Positions 12,330 through 24,971 of a DNA stretch of 64,000 bases are shown piece after piece; positions within the stretch are counted from its first letter, which is position 1; every line of letters begins with the position of its first letter. Below the pieces are notes generated by a model, which saw only the letters and a list, made by a program, of their open reading frames with translations, did no database searches and had not been told where the DNA came from. Source of the DNA: Penicillium oxalicum (Eukaryota > Ascomycota > Eurotiomycetes > Eurotiales > Aspergillaceae); assembly GCF_001723175.1 (NCBI RefSeq), contig NC_064656.1:1488001-1552000 (forward strand), written 5' to 3'. The position numbers and the translations under genes are program-made.

Positions 12330-15041
12330 TCATGATGACTTGTTCGCCGCTGGAATATCGCTCTGGTCAACCCCCTTTCCCTTACGAGCGACCTGTGAAC
12401 GATCCTCGGTCGGCAGAGGGGGTAGATCCTTCTCGGGGAAGCGAGGGCCGTGTCGGCTATGTTGTGAGCTGCGTCCGCCCACACTGCTCGCCTCGCCAGC
12501 CTCGTCGACGATAGGAAGGGTGGCAGTAGGCCCCGGACCAGCGGTGTCAGCAGGATCCCGGACAGTAGAGATGGTCCGGGGATGCGTGGTTGACGACGGA
12601 TCTTTTGCTGCCTCCTTCTCCGCCGCCTGCATAACACGGTCGACAGAAGACGAGTGTTTCTCATTGGCTTTTGCGGCCGAAGCCTGCGATTCACGTCGAC
12701 GCTCGGCCTCCTCTGCGGACATGGTAATACCCTTGACAAAGTCCACAAATCGATCACCATAGCCCTCTGGGGGAATGGGTGATATCTGTGACCGATCATG
12801 AGAGAGACCCTTGAAGAAGTTCTCAATCTTTTTGACCATGCCGTAGTGGGTCAGACAGTCGATGATGCCCAGGTAGTAAATCTCATCGCCAAAAGTGCCG
12901 TCCTCGTGGGTGGCTCGGAAGCCCCCATCGTCAGAGTAGAACTTCAGTCCCTTCTTGCGCGAGTCCAACACTTCTTCCGGCATCTTCGCAAGCGCCTGGT
13001 CCAATGGCACCGGTCGCTCTCGCTTGATCAACATGCGAAGCTCCCGGGCCTTGCGCTCATTCTCCAGCTTGGACGGCGTCCGCATCAACATGTTGTTGCC
13101 CTTGACCTCCTCCTCACGATCACCACCCGGTTGGAAGACCTGCAGCGTTTTGTCGCGAAGTTTTTCTTCGTTGCCACGTTCTACGTCATGAATGCCGACC
13201 AGCAGCGAGTAATCCATGATCTTGAGCTTTTTGAGCAACTCCACATCCCGGGTCAGTTGGTCGATGAAAGCGGCACGTCTGTCGGGTCCGCATTGCAGAT
13301 GACGACCCCTTCGAACCCAGTTGAGATCTTTCATAGTCGCCCGCGGATTCTTTTCGAGGTCTGATTCGTGCAAATCACGACCAATCGTCGAACCTTTCAA
13401 ATCAAACGTCTGGTGAATATCACGATGGGGCGGGAAAAGGTTGTTCATCACGACAAAGTGGATCTTACGCCCGTAGGCCATCTTCACGCGGTGCAAGCCG
13501 TAGAACTGAGAGATGAGGGTATCGGGATTGTCCTGCACGTGCTTGTAGTACAATGGCAAAATTTTCCGCAGGAGCTTGTGCTCAGAGTGGTGGATGGTCT
13601 TGATGATGTACTTGTAGTCGCGGGAGAAATAGAAGAAACTGCCGCTCTTGCCGGGCGAGCCTAGTTCCGACAAGATGTATTTGCTGGTCAGAGACATCAG
13701 GTAGTCGGCGGGATCGAGGTTGAATCTTGCGCGCAAGTGGCGGAACACCCAGGGCGCGTAGTCTTTGAACTTAAAGTCGTATTTGGCGGAAGGGATGAGC
13801 TCATTGCCGGTACTGTTCGCTGTTAGTCAGGCACATACAGGCGTCTACATGATTGATAGTCACCCTGAGAAGGAGGGAACACCATACATATCGAAAGAGA
13901 ATTTGTGCTTCGCTTCAAAATCGGCAGGAGTCAACTCCCGATCCATCTTGGCGTTGATGCGAGAAACAGTAAATCGAATGCCTGTCAACATGTTGTATGC
14001 CGTCACGTAGTTGACATGGTTCTGGTCAACCTTGGTGCCCACAATAACTCGCTCGTCGTCATCATCTTCCCGCCGCCGCCGTGAGGCTCGTTTCTGCTTG
14101 ATAGCCTCTGCCCACCGTGCCGCGTCTTCATCCGGGACTGTCTCGTCCAGCGGTTCCGATTGTGTTCTCGTCGCCCGTCGAATCAGGCTGAAGGAGGTTC
14201 GGCGGGGACCAGCCGTGGTAGGGGAGAGACGACCACTCGCGTAAGCCGCATCCTCGCTCTGATCACGACTATTTCGACGAACACTGTTGCCGCGGGGGAC
14301 TTGGAGAGAATTCCGTTGCCGCATACTCGACTGTTGTGATTCCGACACGGGAAGGGTTTCGGGAGACGAGGGAGCGGGTGGCGAGGAGTAGCGATGTTGA
14401 GTGGCTCTGGGTTCTGGTGACAGCCGGTCTGGGTCGGGGGAGAGACGCCCGGTGTCCTCAGGATTGGGGATCTGTAACATTGAAGTCGACGGGCTGATCG
14501 CGCGACCTGAGAAGGCGGATTCGTCTGCGGACTGACGGTGGGAATCGCCGTTGACCATTGGCTTGCTCGAGGCAGATCGATGGCTTTGCACCATAGCACT
14601 GCCATTGGCTTGTTGCGTCGTCGTCGGTGTCGGCGTCGGCGCTGCCACAGAGCCTGCTCCGGGGCTAACGTCCGAGTATTTGCGGTCGGTCACGGCAGAT
14701 AAACGGCCGAGGTCTCTGGGATCTTTGGCCGAGCCATTTCCCAGAGAGTGCATGCTGCCGTCCTTGGAATGTGGCAGATCGCGCGTGTAGGAGCCTATGC
14801 TAGACCGGTTGCCATTCAGAGAATATGCGCTCCCGTTCTTCAGTTCGGAAATGAAGGGCCGATCGCTTTGCTGAGGGTCGTGATTGGTATCCCCGTTGGG
14901 CCAATTGGTCCACAGAAAGGTATTGCTGACAGAGGTTTTATCGTGCGATTTGCGATGAGCGGACTCAAACGAGCGGGGAGCCTGAGGTGCGGAGGTGGTC
15001 ACCGTGGCCGTCTGACAAGAGTCGTTCGAGTATGAGGGCAT
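12330..15041 (-). CDS. mss4: Phosphatidylinositol-4-phosphate 5-kinase (Mss4/Its3 type)
   Basis: Two exons, 15041-13888 and 13812-12330 (75-nt intron, donor GTATGG), give 878 residues. The enzyme phosphorylates PI4P to PI(4,5)P2 at the plasma membrane, controlling actin, the cell wall integrity pathway and endocytosis. Residues 1 to about 340 are Ser-rich and disordered. The lipid kinase domain follows: the junction restores DITGNELIPS and YDFKFKDYAP; FDLKGSTIGR lies near residue 520, MDYSLLVGIHD near 582, YLGIIDCLTHYG near 695, and KKIENFFKGL plus KGITMS after it. The C-terminus is again low-complexity. The frame stays open upstream to 15182 without an ATG, so ATG 15041 is chosen. The mRNA leader is markedly pyrimidine-rich. 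Confidence 0.96.
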
Positions 15042-17945
15042 TATTGGCTCTGTGCCAGTGATACCGAGCAGGAGAGGGGGGAGGGGGGGAAGAGAGGGCG
15101 AGGGAGGGGGGAGAGACTGAGAAAGAGAGAAGGAGCGAGGGGAGGGAAGAGAGAGTGACGTGAGCTCTGCGTGGGCTAGCAAAGGCGAATTAATGGCAGT
15201 CTCCCTTATTGGCAGACAGGATTAAAGGTTATGAATTGAACCGCGTGTCGGGCGGGAGTAAAGACCAGACACGAACACACAAGATGAGAGCAGAGCGGTC
15301 AGGCTGAACGAGACAAGTCGAAAGAAACAAACGATCTCCAAGCGGAGGATGGCAGCCAAGTCGAGGCGTAGTAAAAGGAAGTAGGGAGTTGGATGTTTTC
15401 AACGGATAAACATGATCAGGTCTCACGGAACGGGGGTTCGAGCGATCCGGAAGGACGGAGTTGGCGCGCCAGCGAGTAGTAGTCGAGTCGATCGCAAGTG
15501 ACGATGTCCGAGCTCCGGGCGGTTGCTGGGGGAAGAATTAGGATTGGGAGGTGGAGAGAAGGAGAGCTGGAGAGGAAGGAAGAGGAGGAAGAGAGGCTGG
15601 GGCTGGAGAATTGAGGTTGGAGTGGCTTGCGTGATGGCAGCCTGGCAGAGTCGCTGAGTCGCTGGTCGTGGGGGGAGTGGAAAGGAACCTTACAGCACCA
15701 GGGGAGCTGGAATTATGCATTACCTTATCCTACGTCTGGGTTCCGGTACCAGGTACTCAGTCATTCCACATCTGGTGGTCAAACAGGGCTGGTCAACGGT
15801 ACACAAGGGCTGTAATTTATGTCACACGGAAATTTTATCACAACTTTCAAACGTCAGTCACTCGATACATTTACAGGGCTATTACAATACGCAAAACAGG
15901 CCTAATCTCCGATCCCCACTGTGATCCAGCTTGGGCAGGATTACATACTAAGCTATACTGGAGGTCTATAGAATACATTCGGTATGATCGGATCGTATAT
16001 CATCAATGCAAATTTAGCAATCTTGTCCTATGGGCTTCTTTTTTATATGGTAGTATCGACCATCATTGCTTCTGTTTATGAGATTCAAGATGCAGTCGCT
16101 GGAAACAAGACGAAAAAACTAAGGACGAATCATGGTGGATATGGCACAAGGGAGTCAACTGGTTGTAGCTCCGAATGTACGACCTGATAAATTTACATGA
16201 AACGAGCGCCGATTCAGAGGGATCGAGCCAGCTCGAAGGATTAAAAGGGCCAGCATCACACGCCCAAAAAATGATCATCGTCGTTGTGCACAATCGACAC
16301 CTTGGTCATTCTTTTAATCAGTCATGTATCGCGCAAGGATGTGGTACCTCGTATGCGCTGTTCAACACCCGACTCACTCAGTATGTACAAGATTAATGAC
16401 ATGTGACTTTATCCCGTGATTTTAAGCCTACTACCCTGGTCAATTCCACGGGCAGGTGAAAGCGTCCAGCACCGATAGAACACCACCTAGGTGAATTCTA
16501 TGGGAGGAGAGGGGAACTTTCTGGTCAAGTTAATCGGCCGTACCCTCTCCCACTGGCGGCAAGGGGAAGTCCATCTCCTACTGGTTCTTTCCAGTGACGT
16601 CGAGAGGGAAAATCAAGACACGGTTGGGGTGTTGACTGTAGCGCCAAGGACGTGGCCCCCTAAGAAGTGGCGGACTTGCAGTCAACTGCCATCGGCATAA
16701 TTATCAACCGATAGGGCTGGCTAGAAATCGAGTCATTGTCCGAACATAGAATTGTAAAAAGAGGGAAGAAGAAGAAACAAAATACTACTCAGAACCATAA
16801 CCGCAGCAGGAGTCATCATCCACACCATCCCGCCGTGATGCACGAGGCTTCAAAAGGCCTCGAGAAGCGACGACAGCGACCTTGTGGGCGTCCAAGTGGG
16901 TAAAAAGAGGAAACGGTACCTGACCCGGACTTCAGTGGCGCAGTCTCGTGGTCCAGGATGGACGAAACTACTGGATTTGAGATTGGCCAAGCTCCACCAT
17001 TGATCTGTCTCGGCCAGAGTGGCGCGTCTGCGCTAGTAATACCATACATCCATATGACAGTATGATACATTCTGTATTGTCAGTATGGATGAAATGCAAC
17101 TGGAACCGTGTATTGCGTCTCAGTCGGCATGCACCGAGTTGGCCCTGGACTCAGTTGAAGTGACAGAGGTGAAACAGTTACAGATCAAATGTCTTGGCAG
17201 CTAGGCTCCTCCGTTACGCCGTTCTGACTGGGGAAGACTGACAAGCAGCCACCCCCGGAAAGGGGCCAGGCCTGCCCTACGGACTATAAGAGTAGAATCA
17301 GTGATTGAATGATCTGCTTCGAAAAGGGGCTTTGAGATTATGCATTTGTGCAGCGGATGTGCATGTGACTCCAGTCGATCAATCCGTGACTGTAAGGTCT
17401 CGGCCTGGGAGCACATATTCGAGATTGGAATCATTACCCACCAAAGAGCTTGATTTTGCTTCTATCGAAAGGTTCCATTATTCACCGTTGCCAGATCCAC
17501 CGGCCGATGCCTGAATATGTAAAGGTCATGAGGAAGGAGAGTGAGTTGGAAGGTACAATGTCTTCAGTGCGATATTCAGGAACTGAGAAACTCTGGGATG
17601 ACCTGATCCTCTGGTCTTTCAATTGACACTAAGTAGGGAGGGTGATCCAGAATCTGCATTATATTTTCGGGGGGGGGGGGGGGGGGGGGGGGGGGATCTC
17701 ACCGGGAGACTGTATACAAGTAAGAGAAGAGCAGATGAGAGAGAGAGAGATTGATTGTGAGCAAGTGGGTGAAATATAGCCAAAAAAAATAATTATCTCA
17801 AACAAAAAAGAAAGGCGAGCAAAATTTACAACCATAGCACAAGCAAGAATCTACTGGCGAGATGAGAACCACCGAGTCGATCGCTCCGAGAATCAATCAC
17901 CACGTGGACCATCAAAGGTTCTGTTTCCCCCCTTGGAAGCTAGAT
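15042..17945. other. Intergenic region upstream of PI4P 5-kinase and downstream of chitinase
   Basis: On the - strand, 15060-15160 and 15540-15680 are pyrimidine-rich, fitting the leader and promoter of the kinase gene. The rest (15.7-17.9 kb) has no supported gene. A run of 27 G lies at 17669-17695, followed by a GA-rich stretch, near the chitinase 3' end. Confidence 0.55.
17669..17695. repeat. Poly(G) run of 27
   Basis: Uninterrupted G homopolymer in the 3' flank of the chitinase gene. The exact length in the genome is uncertain, because long G runs are prone to sequencing error. Confidence 0.9.
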
Positions 17946-19432
17946 TCAATTGTCAGGGAATCCCGCTTTCAGGTTCTCGTAGACACTAGTCGGGTAGTTG
18001 AGGTTGTTCTCAGACTGATCCAGAGCCGCACAACCACCATACTGGTTCACAGTGGTGCTGATCAGGCTCAGGTTATCAGTTCGATCTTGGCTGACCTCCC
18101 ACCAGGCGGTGCCGGCCAATCCCATGCACTGAGTATACTCGGCCTTGAGAGCGGCAATCTCGGGAGTATCGTAACTAATGAGGTATTTGCGCTTGGCGTC
18201 GTAGCTGTAGCTGCCACCCACACGAGGCACATTGACCACGCGGGCATTGTATCCGGGCACGGGGAGGTCGCGGTATCTCCACACTGCGGCCGTGCCGAGA
18301 CTGCCCAGCGAGCCGCCATCGATGAACTTGTCGCCCATGCCGTTGGTACCGTTGAAGGAGCGTCCGTAGAGAGGGCTTTGCAGGACGATCTTGTGGGAGG
18401 GAACCCCGCCGCCGACGAGGTATGCATCCAGCGCGGAGACGGTGTTGAAGTCGGTTGCACGAGGGTTTCGCGTATCCGGGAAGATGTTGGCCAGATAGCC
18501 CGTGTAGTTACTGAATCCAGGACCCTGGTAGTCCACAGCCATCACGTTGAAGAAATCCACCAGCGGGGTCATGCCGGCAAGGTCCAGCAGAGCAATCTTC
18601 TGCACGTTGGCCGGAGCAGCGTAGGTGATTTGGAACGGATGGGACGCATTGGTCGTGGTGGCCAGTTGGTTCAGGCTCTGGCGCAGGCGTGTCAGGAGGT
18701 CGACCATCTGTGCAGCCTGGTCGTGATCGGCCACATACTCGTAGTCGATATCAATGCCGTCAAATCCGAGATCGGCAATGAGCTGCACCGCCGAGTCGAC
18801 AAAGGCCTGGCGCTTGGTGGCAGACGCAAGCATAGGGATGAAATTCTCACGGAAGGTCCAGCCACCAACGGAGAGCATTGTCTTGAGCTTACGGTGCGCC
18901 TTCTTCAGCAGATACATCTGCTTGACATTTCCGTAGACATTGTTGCCCGGTGCAGTGTTGTTGTCTCCGGGGTAGGGGAACTGGAGGTCAGCCCAGGTGT
19001 CGCTCAGGAAACTAAAACACGTGTCAATGATCCTTCCGATGCGGAGACGAGGTAGAGTGCGGTTTCTGTTTGCTTTTTTTTTCCTTACATTGCACCGGTG
19101 GTCGTATTGATATTAGCAAAAGAATAAGTCAAATGAGTCAATTGTTCAGCGGGAACGTCGGTGATGCGATAGTTGGCTCCGTAGATATCCTGTATGGAAT
19201 CAAGCGATGCTGTGAGTAAAGATTCGAGCGATTGATGCCGATGCATGCATTGAGGAAATGGTCTTGCACTGACCCAGTTACCAAAGTACCCAACCGTCTT
19301 CATCCCGGTACTCTGCCCGACATTGACGCAGGTCCATCCAAGATCTGCTTTTCGGTGACGAGTTGGATGCTCATGACGACCTTGAACACCCACGGCCGCA
19401 AGCAGCAGGCAAGAAAGAGTGTGGAAACGCAT
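17946..19432 (-). CDS. Secreted GH18 chitinase, fungal class V, ChiB1-like
   Basis: Three exons, 19432-19274, 19189-19089 and 19011-17946 (introns 84 and 77 nt), give 441 residues. It should cleave beta-1,4 linkages in chitin. A signal peptide is clear (MRFHTLSCLLLAAVGVQG). Joining exons restores GYFGNWDIYGANYR and NTTTGAIFLSDTW, both typical of GH18. The SxGG strand is MLSVGGWTF. The catalytic DxxDxDxE motif is DGIDIDYE (171-178, acid Glu178), with Tyr where relatives usually have Trp. The active-site MxYD motif reads MAVD (244-247), so the usual Tyr is Val. PLYGRSF and the binding Trp in AWWEVS are present. There is no chitin-binding module or GPI signal. Compared with ChiB1 this looks like a diverged paralog, so activity or specificity may differ. 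Confidence 0.92.
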
Positions 19433-22400
19433 CTTCCAGTATATGATTTTTGAAAGAACCCCCGCTGGAGAGCTGAAAACTACTGAAGATGAAAAAGAGC
19501 GACGAAAGGGACTCAGGTCCACGTATAAGACAGGAGAGACCAAAAGAATGGACGGCTCTTCAGAGAATGCCTAGATACCGACTGGTCAACTCGACGAGAA
19601 GTGGGCGACATCTTTGAAGATATAGGCCACAGAGTCAGGCTCTGCATCTCGTCTCTCGTGTCTTCTGGACCGTGCTATCCCACAAAGCGTTGAGATCAGC
19701 GCTGGTTTGGCCCGTCGGGTGATCCGGGAAGACCGTTTTAATCTCAATTAAAGTTCAGGAGCTGCAGAAAGAGTATTCGATATTGGGGCTCTGAAGATGC
19801 AACAAGTTGTACAGTCCCTTTGTTAGCGCGATTCCTTTCAGCCGACCGAAGTTTCCTCATTGTAGTACTTGGGTTTAGCTTGATCCTTCAGAATCATCAT
19901 CGTAATCTGGAGGCGTCCTGCTTCTCGTCCTTGGGAGAAGCAAGTGCTCAGACGGGATAAGATCTGCGTTACTTGCGGGTTTGCCCAAACGATCATAAAC
20001 CTTGAGTCTCATCCCCAAGATTTCTCTCCCAAGTCTTGGGGAGTTGCAGGTAGGCTGTGCATTCGTCTCGACGGGTTGATTGAATTCGCCGAAATATTCA
20101 CGCGCTCAGCTGATCGGTGACTCGAAGTCGTGCGATAGAGAATCTACTAGAGACTTCGCAGTCTTCTCAACACAACGTGGTGTCAGACAAAACGAGTTAG
20201 ACACCGTCCGCACGCAGTACGTGGGCCCGTGATCGAAGAAGTGATCAGCGCGGCTGGACTTTTAAGTGTTTTCAGGTCTCTTGCCTCCTGTAGCAAAAGG
20301 CATAGATCCGGCCACCAAGGTAGGCTCCCATGTGACGATCGGGGAGTCCTTGAATGTGGAACAAGCTGAGCGGTAGACAGAGGAACTACTTTCTCTGTGC
20401 TCTGCCACCTTTGACCGTTTCGAGTCTAGAGTCGTCCCCGAGACTCCGAATGGACGACGAATGCGCAGCTCTTGACCCAATTGTGGAGATGCGGTGCAAA
20501 TATCTCGCAGGAGGCATGATTGCGGAGTGTAGCGGGGCCCTTCATGTCGGTGTCTGTCGGAGCTTGTACTCAGTTTTTCCGTCAAAATATCTCATAATCA
20601 CCAAAAAGGATCAAAACGCTGGAAACAGACACATGCGTCCAGTTGAAGGGAGGATCTACACTGTCTGCGCAAATTTCGCAACTCGTGCAAATAAGACCTT
20701 GATCGCAAAGCTGTCAACAAATGGCTGACTGATGTCCTGTCCAGCGGTGGTCTGGATACACGAGCACATCTTCATTCATGTAGGATGAGACAATAAAAAG
20801 TAAAGAGTGGTTCCGCCCCATGAACAAGCGCCTCCCGCTGAAGGTTGGAAGAAGAATCATAGTTTGGTTTTTTTTGTTTCCCCTTCTCAAAAAGGGACAC
20901 TTGGCGCATCAGGGTGAAACGGAAGGATCGTCTGAATTACTGCGATGGGTGCTCCATCAAGTCGTGGAAGTTCTTCCGTGGCCTGGCAAGATTTACTCGG
21001 CTCCACCGGATCACCGACTGAAGAACCAAGACTTGATAAAACTTGGGACCTTTTGAGTTGACAAATCTTTCTAGGAGACAGAGTTTTGTATGAATAGTAT
21101 CACTGAGCAGATCAGCATGCTATTTGTGAAGGCGTGTCTTGTACATCCAGGAAGAAGCTGCGGAGATTAATCTAGGAAGAAAGCAACAAGCGAACCGCAC
21201 CCGAGATGGAAATGTAGGACTACGGAAAAGGGGATCTGCAATTTTCCCCAAGTGCACATATTTGCAATTTTGTTAAGCCCTGGTTTGTTAGCATACACTG
21301 GATGTAGCTATGAATAGGGACAGCCATTGACTATACTAGTAGCTTGGCGGTACACTGAATCCAGTGAATTGAGAGTTGGGTCACCCTTCTGTCTCTCTTC
21401 TCTCTGCAGAGGCTTCTCGTCCCTAACACGACACCTTTGCTGAGTAAATTCTAGACCACTCCAGCCCCAAACAAAAGTCCTCATTGCGAAGTGTACATAG
21501 CCTCTCTTCCTTTCTCTCAATTTTAAACTCAAGACAAACGGGTCCTACCCATGGATCTTCCAACCCTCCACCCCCATCACAAGCTCGCCCATACACACAC
21601 CCTACCTGATCTGATCTGCTCCCGCAAAATTCATCTTCCCCGCCAGATGCAGCTCATGAGATCGCCGAGCACAAACAAAAAAAAAAAAAAAAGAAAAAGA
21701 AAAAAAAAGTAAACTGACGCTAATCTCAAAGCTATAAGTGAATAAAGACAAGAGCGAAAATGCCTTGAGGTTTCTTCATTAGAAATTCCATTGGGAGGTC
21801 GTACAATAGTACAAACCCCCTCTCTACCCAGTCACGCTAGCTTCCAATTTGAACATCCATCGGTGCCAAAACTAGCAATTCATCCATATTTCGAATGTTC
21901 AAATAGGGTTTGCTTTGCATTCATCAATTAGCTTTTTACTACTACTACATTATTCCTTTCCTGGCAGGAACCAAACTCGCTCGTTTATGAGTATATGGAA
22001 TCCAATTGGCTCGGGTAACCTCATTTGACTATCAACGGGAGACGAGCAAGTTCCACTCAGTATTCAATACGGTGATCTTCCATATACCTGGTCCGAGATC
22101 GGGCCACAGGTTCACAAGATCCATCCCTTGACCATCAGTATTGCCGGTCAAGGTGGGGGAAAGTCTAGGTACCTGGAAGCATCGCTAATTTCAAACGTCC
22201 CGTCCAAGGGAACCGCCATACAAGATGTACAATAACCCGAGGAGACAAATAGACCCAAAGATCCCTCCGTCGAGCGTCTACTCCCGCACAATCTTCCTTC
22301 CATATTCGTAGAGCCTTGCTCTGTGTACCTATGAAACAGCCCAGGTACTACGGCAAGTACTCGATTTTCCAGAAGCCTGACCTGGCTTCATAGTATCAGT

Positions 22401-23402
22401 TAATCATATTCTCATTGGTATTTAGGTTGATGTTGTGACACAAAACTCTCCATTCGAGACACTTTCTGAAGGGAATCAAAGCGACGTTGATGTGATGGCT
22501 GAATTGAATTTAATTGTGAGAGACTCCATAAACAAAAGGAAATGGGAAATGAGCTGCCTTCAAATTCCGTTAGACTTGAACAGTCGTTAGAGAAGTGGAC
22601 AGTCCCCGCCTCATTCTATCCCCGTGAGCCCGCGTACCTGTAGTTGATAACTAAAAGTCGGGGAATTTGTCATTCGCGTTCAACATTCTCCTCAAACTAC
22701 ATGATAATGCAGCAAAAGTTTGCAAGGCCGATCTGAGCGCACACGCTTCTCTAGCTGGGCCAGTCCGGGTTCAGAAACCTCGCTCATGCGAGCATCAGAG
22801 TCGCCCCGTCCTGCACTCCTATACCCAATTCGATTTGGCTACACCATCCAGGCTACACGCGACAAAGGCGCCAGGTCCATATCAAGAGAAATGACATTTC
22901 ATCAAGTCGACCGAAAAGTGGAATGAAGAGCACGGTTCAAATCCGGCTACTGTACCACTAAACAACCCGGCAAACGAGTGTGAGACAGCTCACAAAACCA
23001 TAAACACGCAGATTTCCCCAGTAAACACAACCAGCCACAAGACGCCAACCCTTTCAGCTTTGCAGTGGGAAAACAAAACAAACCACAAAGCTGATCACAA
23101 GAAACAAGGATATTCCCAAAAGAAAAAGAGAAAAGAGAAGGAAAAAAAGAGCAGACAAAGTGAAGGACCAAGCGAGAAGATGCAAGACCATTGAAACCCA
23201 TCAAGGGGATCACGGCGGGAGCCAAGGCAGGAGTCGAGCCACCAAGATCAGGGAGTCATGAAAGTGGATGGGACAAGAAGATACAGCGGAAGAGAAAAGG
23301 GGTCAAGGAGAATCATCTTGCCCTCCCGGAGACAAAAGCGCACGTTAGAAATGGGAGGGGCAACATCAAAGTCAAATGGGGGGAAACATGATGTCCAGCC
23401 CT
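19433..23402. other. Gene-poor intergenic region, 4.0 kb
   Basis: The region contains the chitinase promoter (near 19433-19700) and the 3' flank of histone H1. An A-rich run lies at 21677-21708. The longest ATG-started frame (20354-20728, 124 codons) resembles nothing I know and lies in AT-rich, non-coding-looking sequence. No gene, tRNA or transposon remnant could be supported. Confidence 0.5.
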
Positions 23403-24793
23403 CTATTTCTTAGGGGTCGTGCGCTTCTTGGTAGCGGGCTTGGACGCCGCTGTGGTCTTGGTGACTCGGCCAGACTTGGTCGTGCCGAGGACCTTGGGCT
23501 GCTCAACTATCGCCGGAGCCTGAATGGAAAAGAGGGTCAGTCAGTCATCAATCAACCAGAGTGTGGAGGTGAGCATATTGCGGTTGTGCTGCACGAGCCG
23601 TAAAGGCACACAGGGCTACGTACGGCAGTGGTCGTCTTGCGGGCCTTACCAGAGTTGGCCTTGGGCTTGGCAGCAGTGGTCTTCTTGGTGGTGCTAGCCT
23701 TCTTGGCTGTGCCAGTGGTCTTCGTGGTGGTAGTCGCCTTGGCAGCAGCCTTCTTAGGAGCAGCAGCCTTCTTCTCCTTGGTGGCAGCAGTGGCCTTGGC
23801 CGCAGCGGGCTTCTATTCAGACAAGTTAGCTTTGAGCAGCAGATGAGTGCAAATGCACCGGTCCACTGCGATAACTGACCTTGGCGGTGGCGGCCTTCTT
23901 GGCCGCGGGCTCCTTCTTGGGTGCCTTAGGAGCAGGCTCCTTCTTGGCCAGCTTCACGGGACCAGAGGGACCTGGAAGAGGAACGCGTTAGTCAGATGAG
24001 CATGACATGAAGGTTGGCAACAATTTTTCCCCATTTGGCAATGACAGGATATGAAGAGACACCGACACATCAAAATCAAGGCTCCAGTAAGAGAGAGAAA
24101 AAAAAGCATGTGCTCATGGTGGTCTGGGAGTGGAATTTAGTACATACCCTTGGGCTGGGTGAACTCGCCCTTCTCAACGCCGGCCTTGATGGCCTTGTTG
24201 AACTGGGCATCAAAGGTAGCCTGAGAGGCGACATTGATCTTGTTGTTGGAAGAAACATATTTCTTGATGGCTTGACGGCTGAATTAAAGAAGCTGGATTA
24301 GTTGACGGTCGCTCAGGGTGGAGGTTGAGCACTTTGATCACGCGCCGGCTTGAGTCTCCGGAAGTGGCGGCCTCGAGCAGCGCGTGAACAAAATAGCGCA
24401 CACAGCAAATACATACCTGGAACCGTTGCGCTCTTTCAACTTTTGATGTAAAGAACAGTCAGTGATGATGCAATCTACAGTAATAAAATTGATTTTCTGG
24501 GCGTGGTGGTGGGATCTGAGCCCTGGACCGGACGTGTCACGGTCGGGGGCGCGTGATCCAACATCACAACAAGCCGGGCGGCAACGGTGATCTACTCACG
24601 TTGACAATAGCATCCTTGATCATATCTATATTAATGGAATCAGAGAATGTTCGCGATCAAAATGATATAAGTTTTTAGTTGATGCGACGAAAGGCGCATG
24701 CAGGATCAGAAGAAACATACCACGGTAGGAGGCGTGAGCCGGAGCAGCCTTCTTGGGCGCGGCGGTTGTGCTGGTGGCCTTCTTGGGGGGCAT
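23403..24793 (-). CDS. Histone H1 (linker histone)
   Basis: Seven exons: 24793-24721, 24625-24600, 24439-24417, 24278-24148, 23971-23880, 23812-23624, 23519-23403. All six junctions keep frame and give 216 residues. It binds linker DNA between nucleosomes in the nucleus. A short basic N-tail precedes the winged-helix globular domain (about residues 20-80), which reads across exons 1-4: SYRDMIKDAIVN, LKERNGSSRQAIKKYV, then the KGEFTQPKG turn. The C-terminal tail is about 130 residues rich in Lys, Ala, Pro and Thr. Exons 2 and 3 are only 26 and 23 nt. The start is the first ATG (MPPKK). A TATAAA lies 173 bp upstream. The gene symbol in this species is unknown to me; the A. nidulans counterpart is hhoA. 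Confidence 0.96.
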
Positions 24794-24965
24794 GTTGATG
24801 ATTTATGGACTGGAAGTAGAAGAGGGTTTGAAGACAGAGATCAAGTCACAAGAAAGATGACCTAGAAGTAATTTCAAAAAAGGGGGAAAGGGTGTAGATT
24901 GGAGGGAAAAAAAGAAGAAGAAACAGCGAAGCGGGAGGGTGGGAAGAGCAGCGGGGCATCCGTGA

Positions 24966-24971
24966 TTTATA
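24966..24971 (-). promoter_or_regulatory. TATA box of histone H1
   Basis: The - strand reads CCTATAAATC here, 173 bp upstream of the H1 ATG. Position and sequence suit a TATA element; the transcription start itself is not visible. Confidence 0.5.

Noticed and set aside
15425..15460. Possible tRNA T-loop (GGTTCGAG near 15435)
   Set aside because: The five-base stem does not pair and no acceptor stem is found; it lies in the kinase promoter.
17862..19055. 397-codon + strand frame opposite the chitinase
   Set aside because: Antisense shadow; the - strand encodes a complete GH18 protein with a signal peptide and catalytic motif.
20354..20728. 124-codon ATG-started + strand frame
   Set aside because: No recognisable motif, no homolog known to me, and non-coding-like composition.
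22880..22965. Possible tRNA T-loop (GGTTCAAATCC near 22934)
   Set aside because: The surrounding arms do not pair as a T-stem, and no anticodon or D-arm could be placed at the right distance.
24400..24445. Suspected frameshift at the histone H1 exon 3-4 junction
   Set aside because: Re-reading the bases shows GGTTCCAG before the donor GTATGT, so exon 3 has 23 nt and the junction is in frame.
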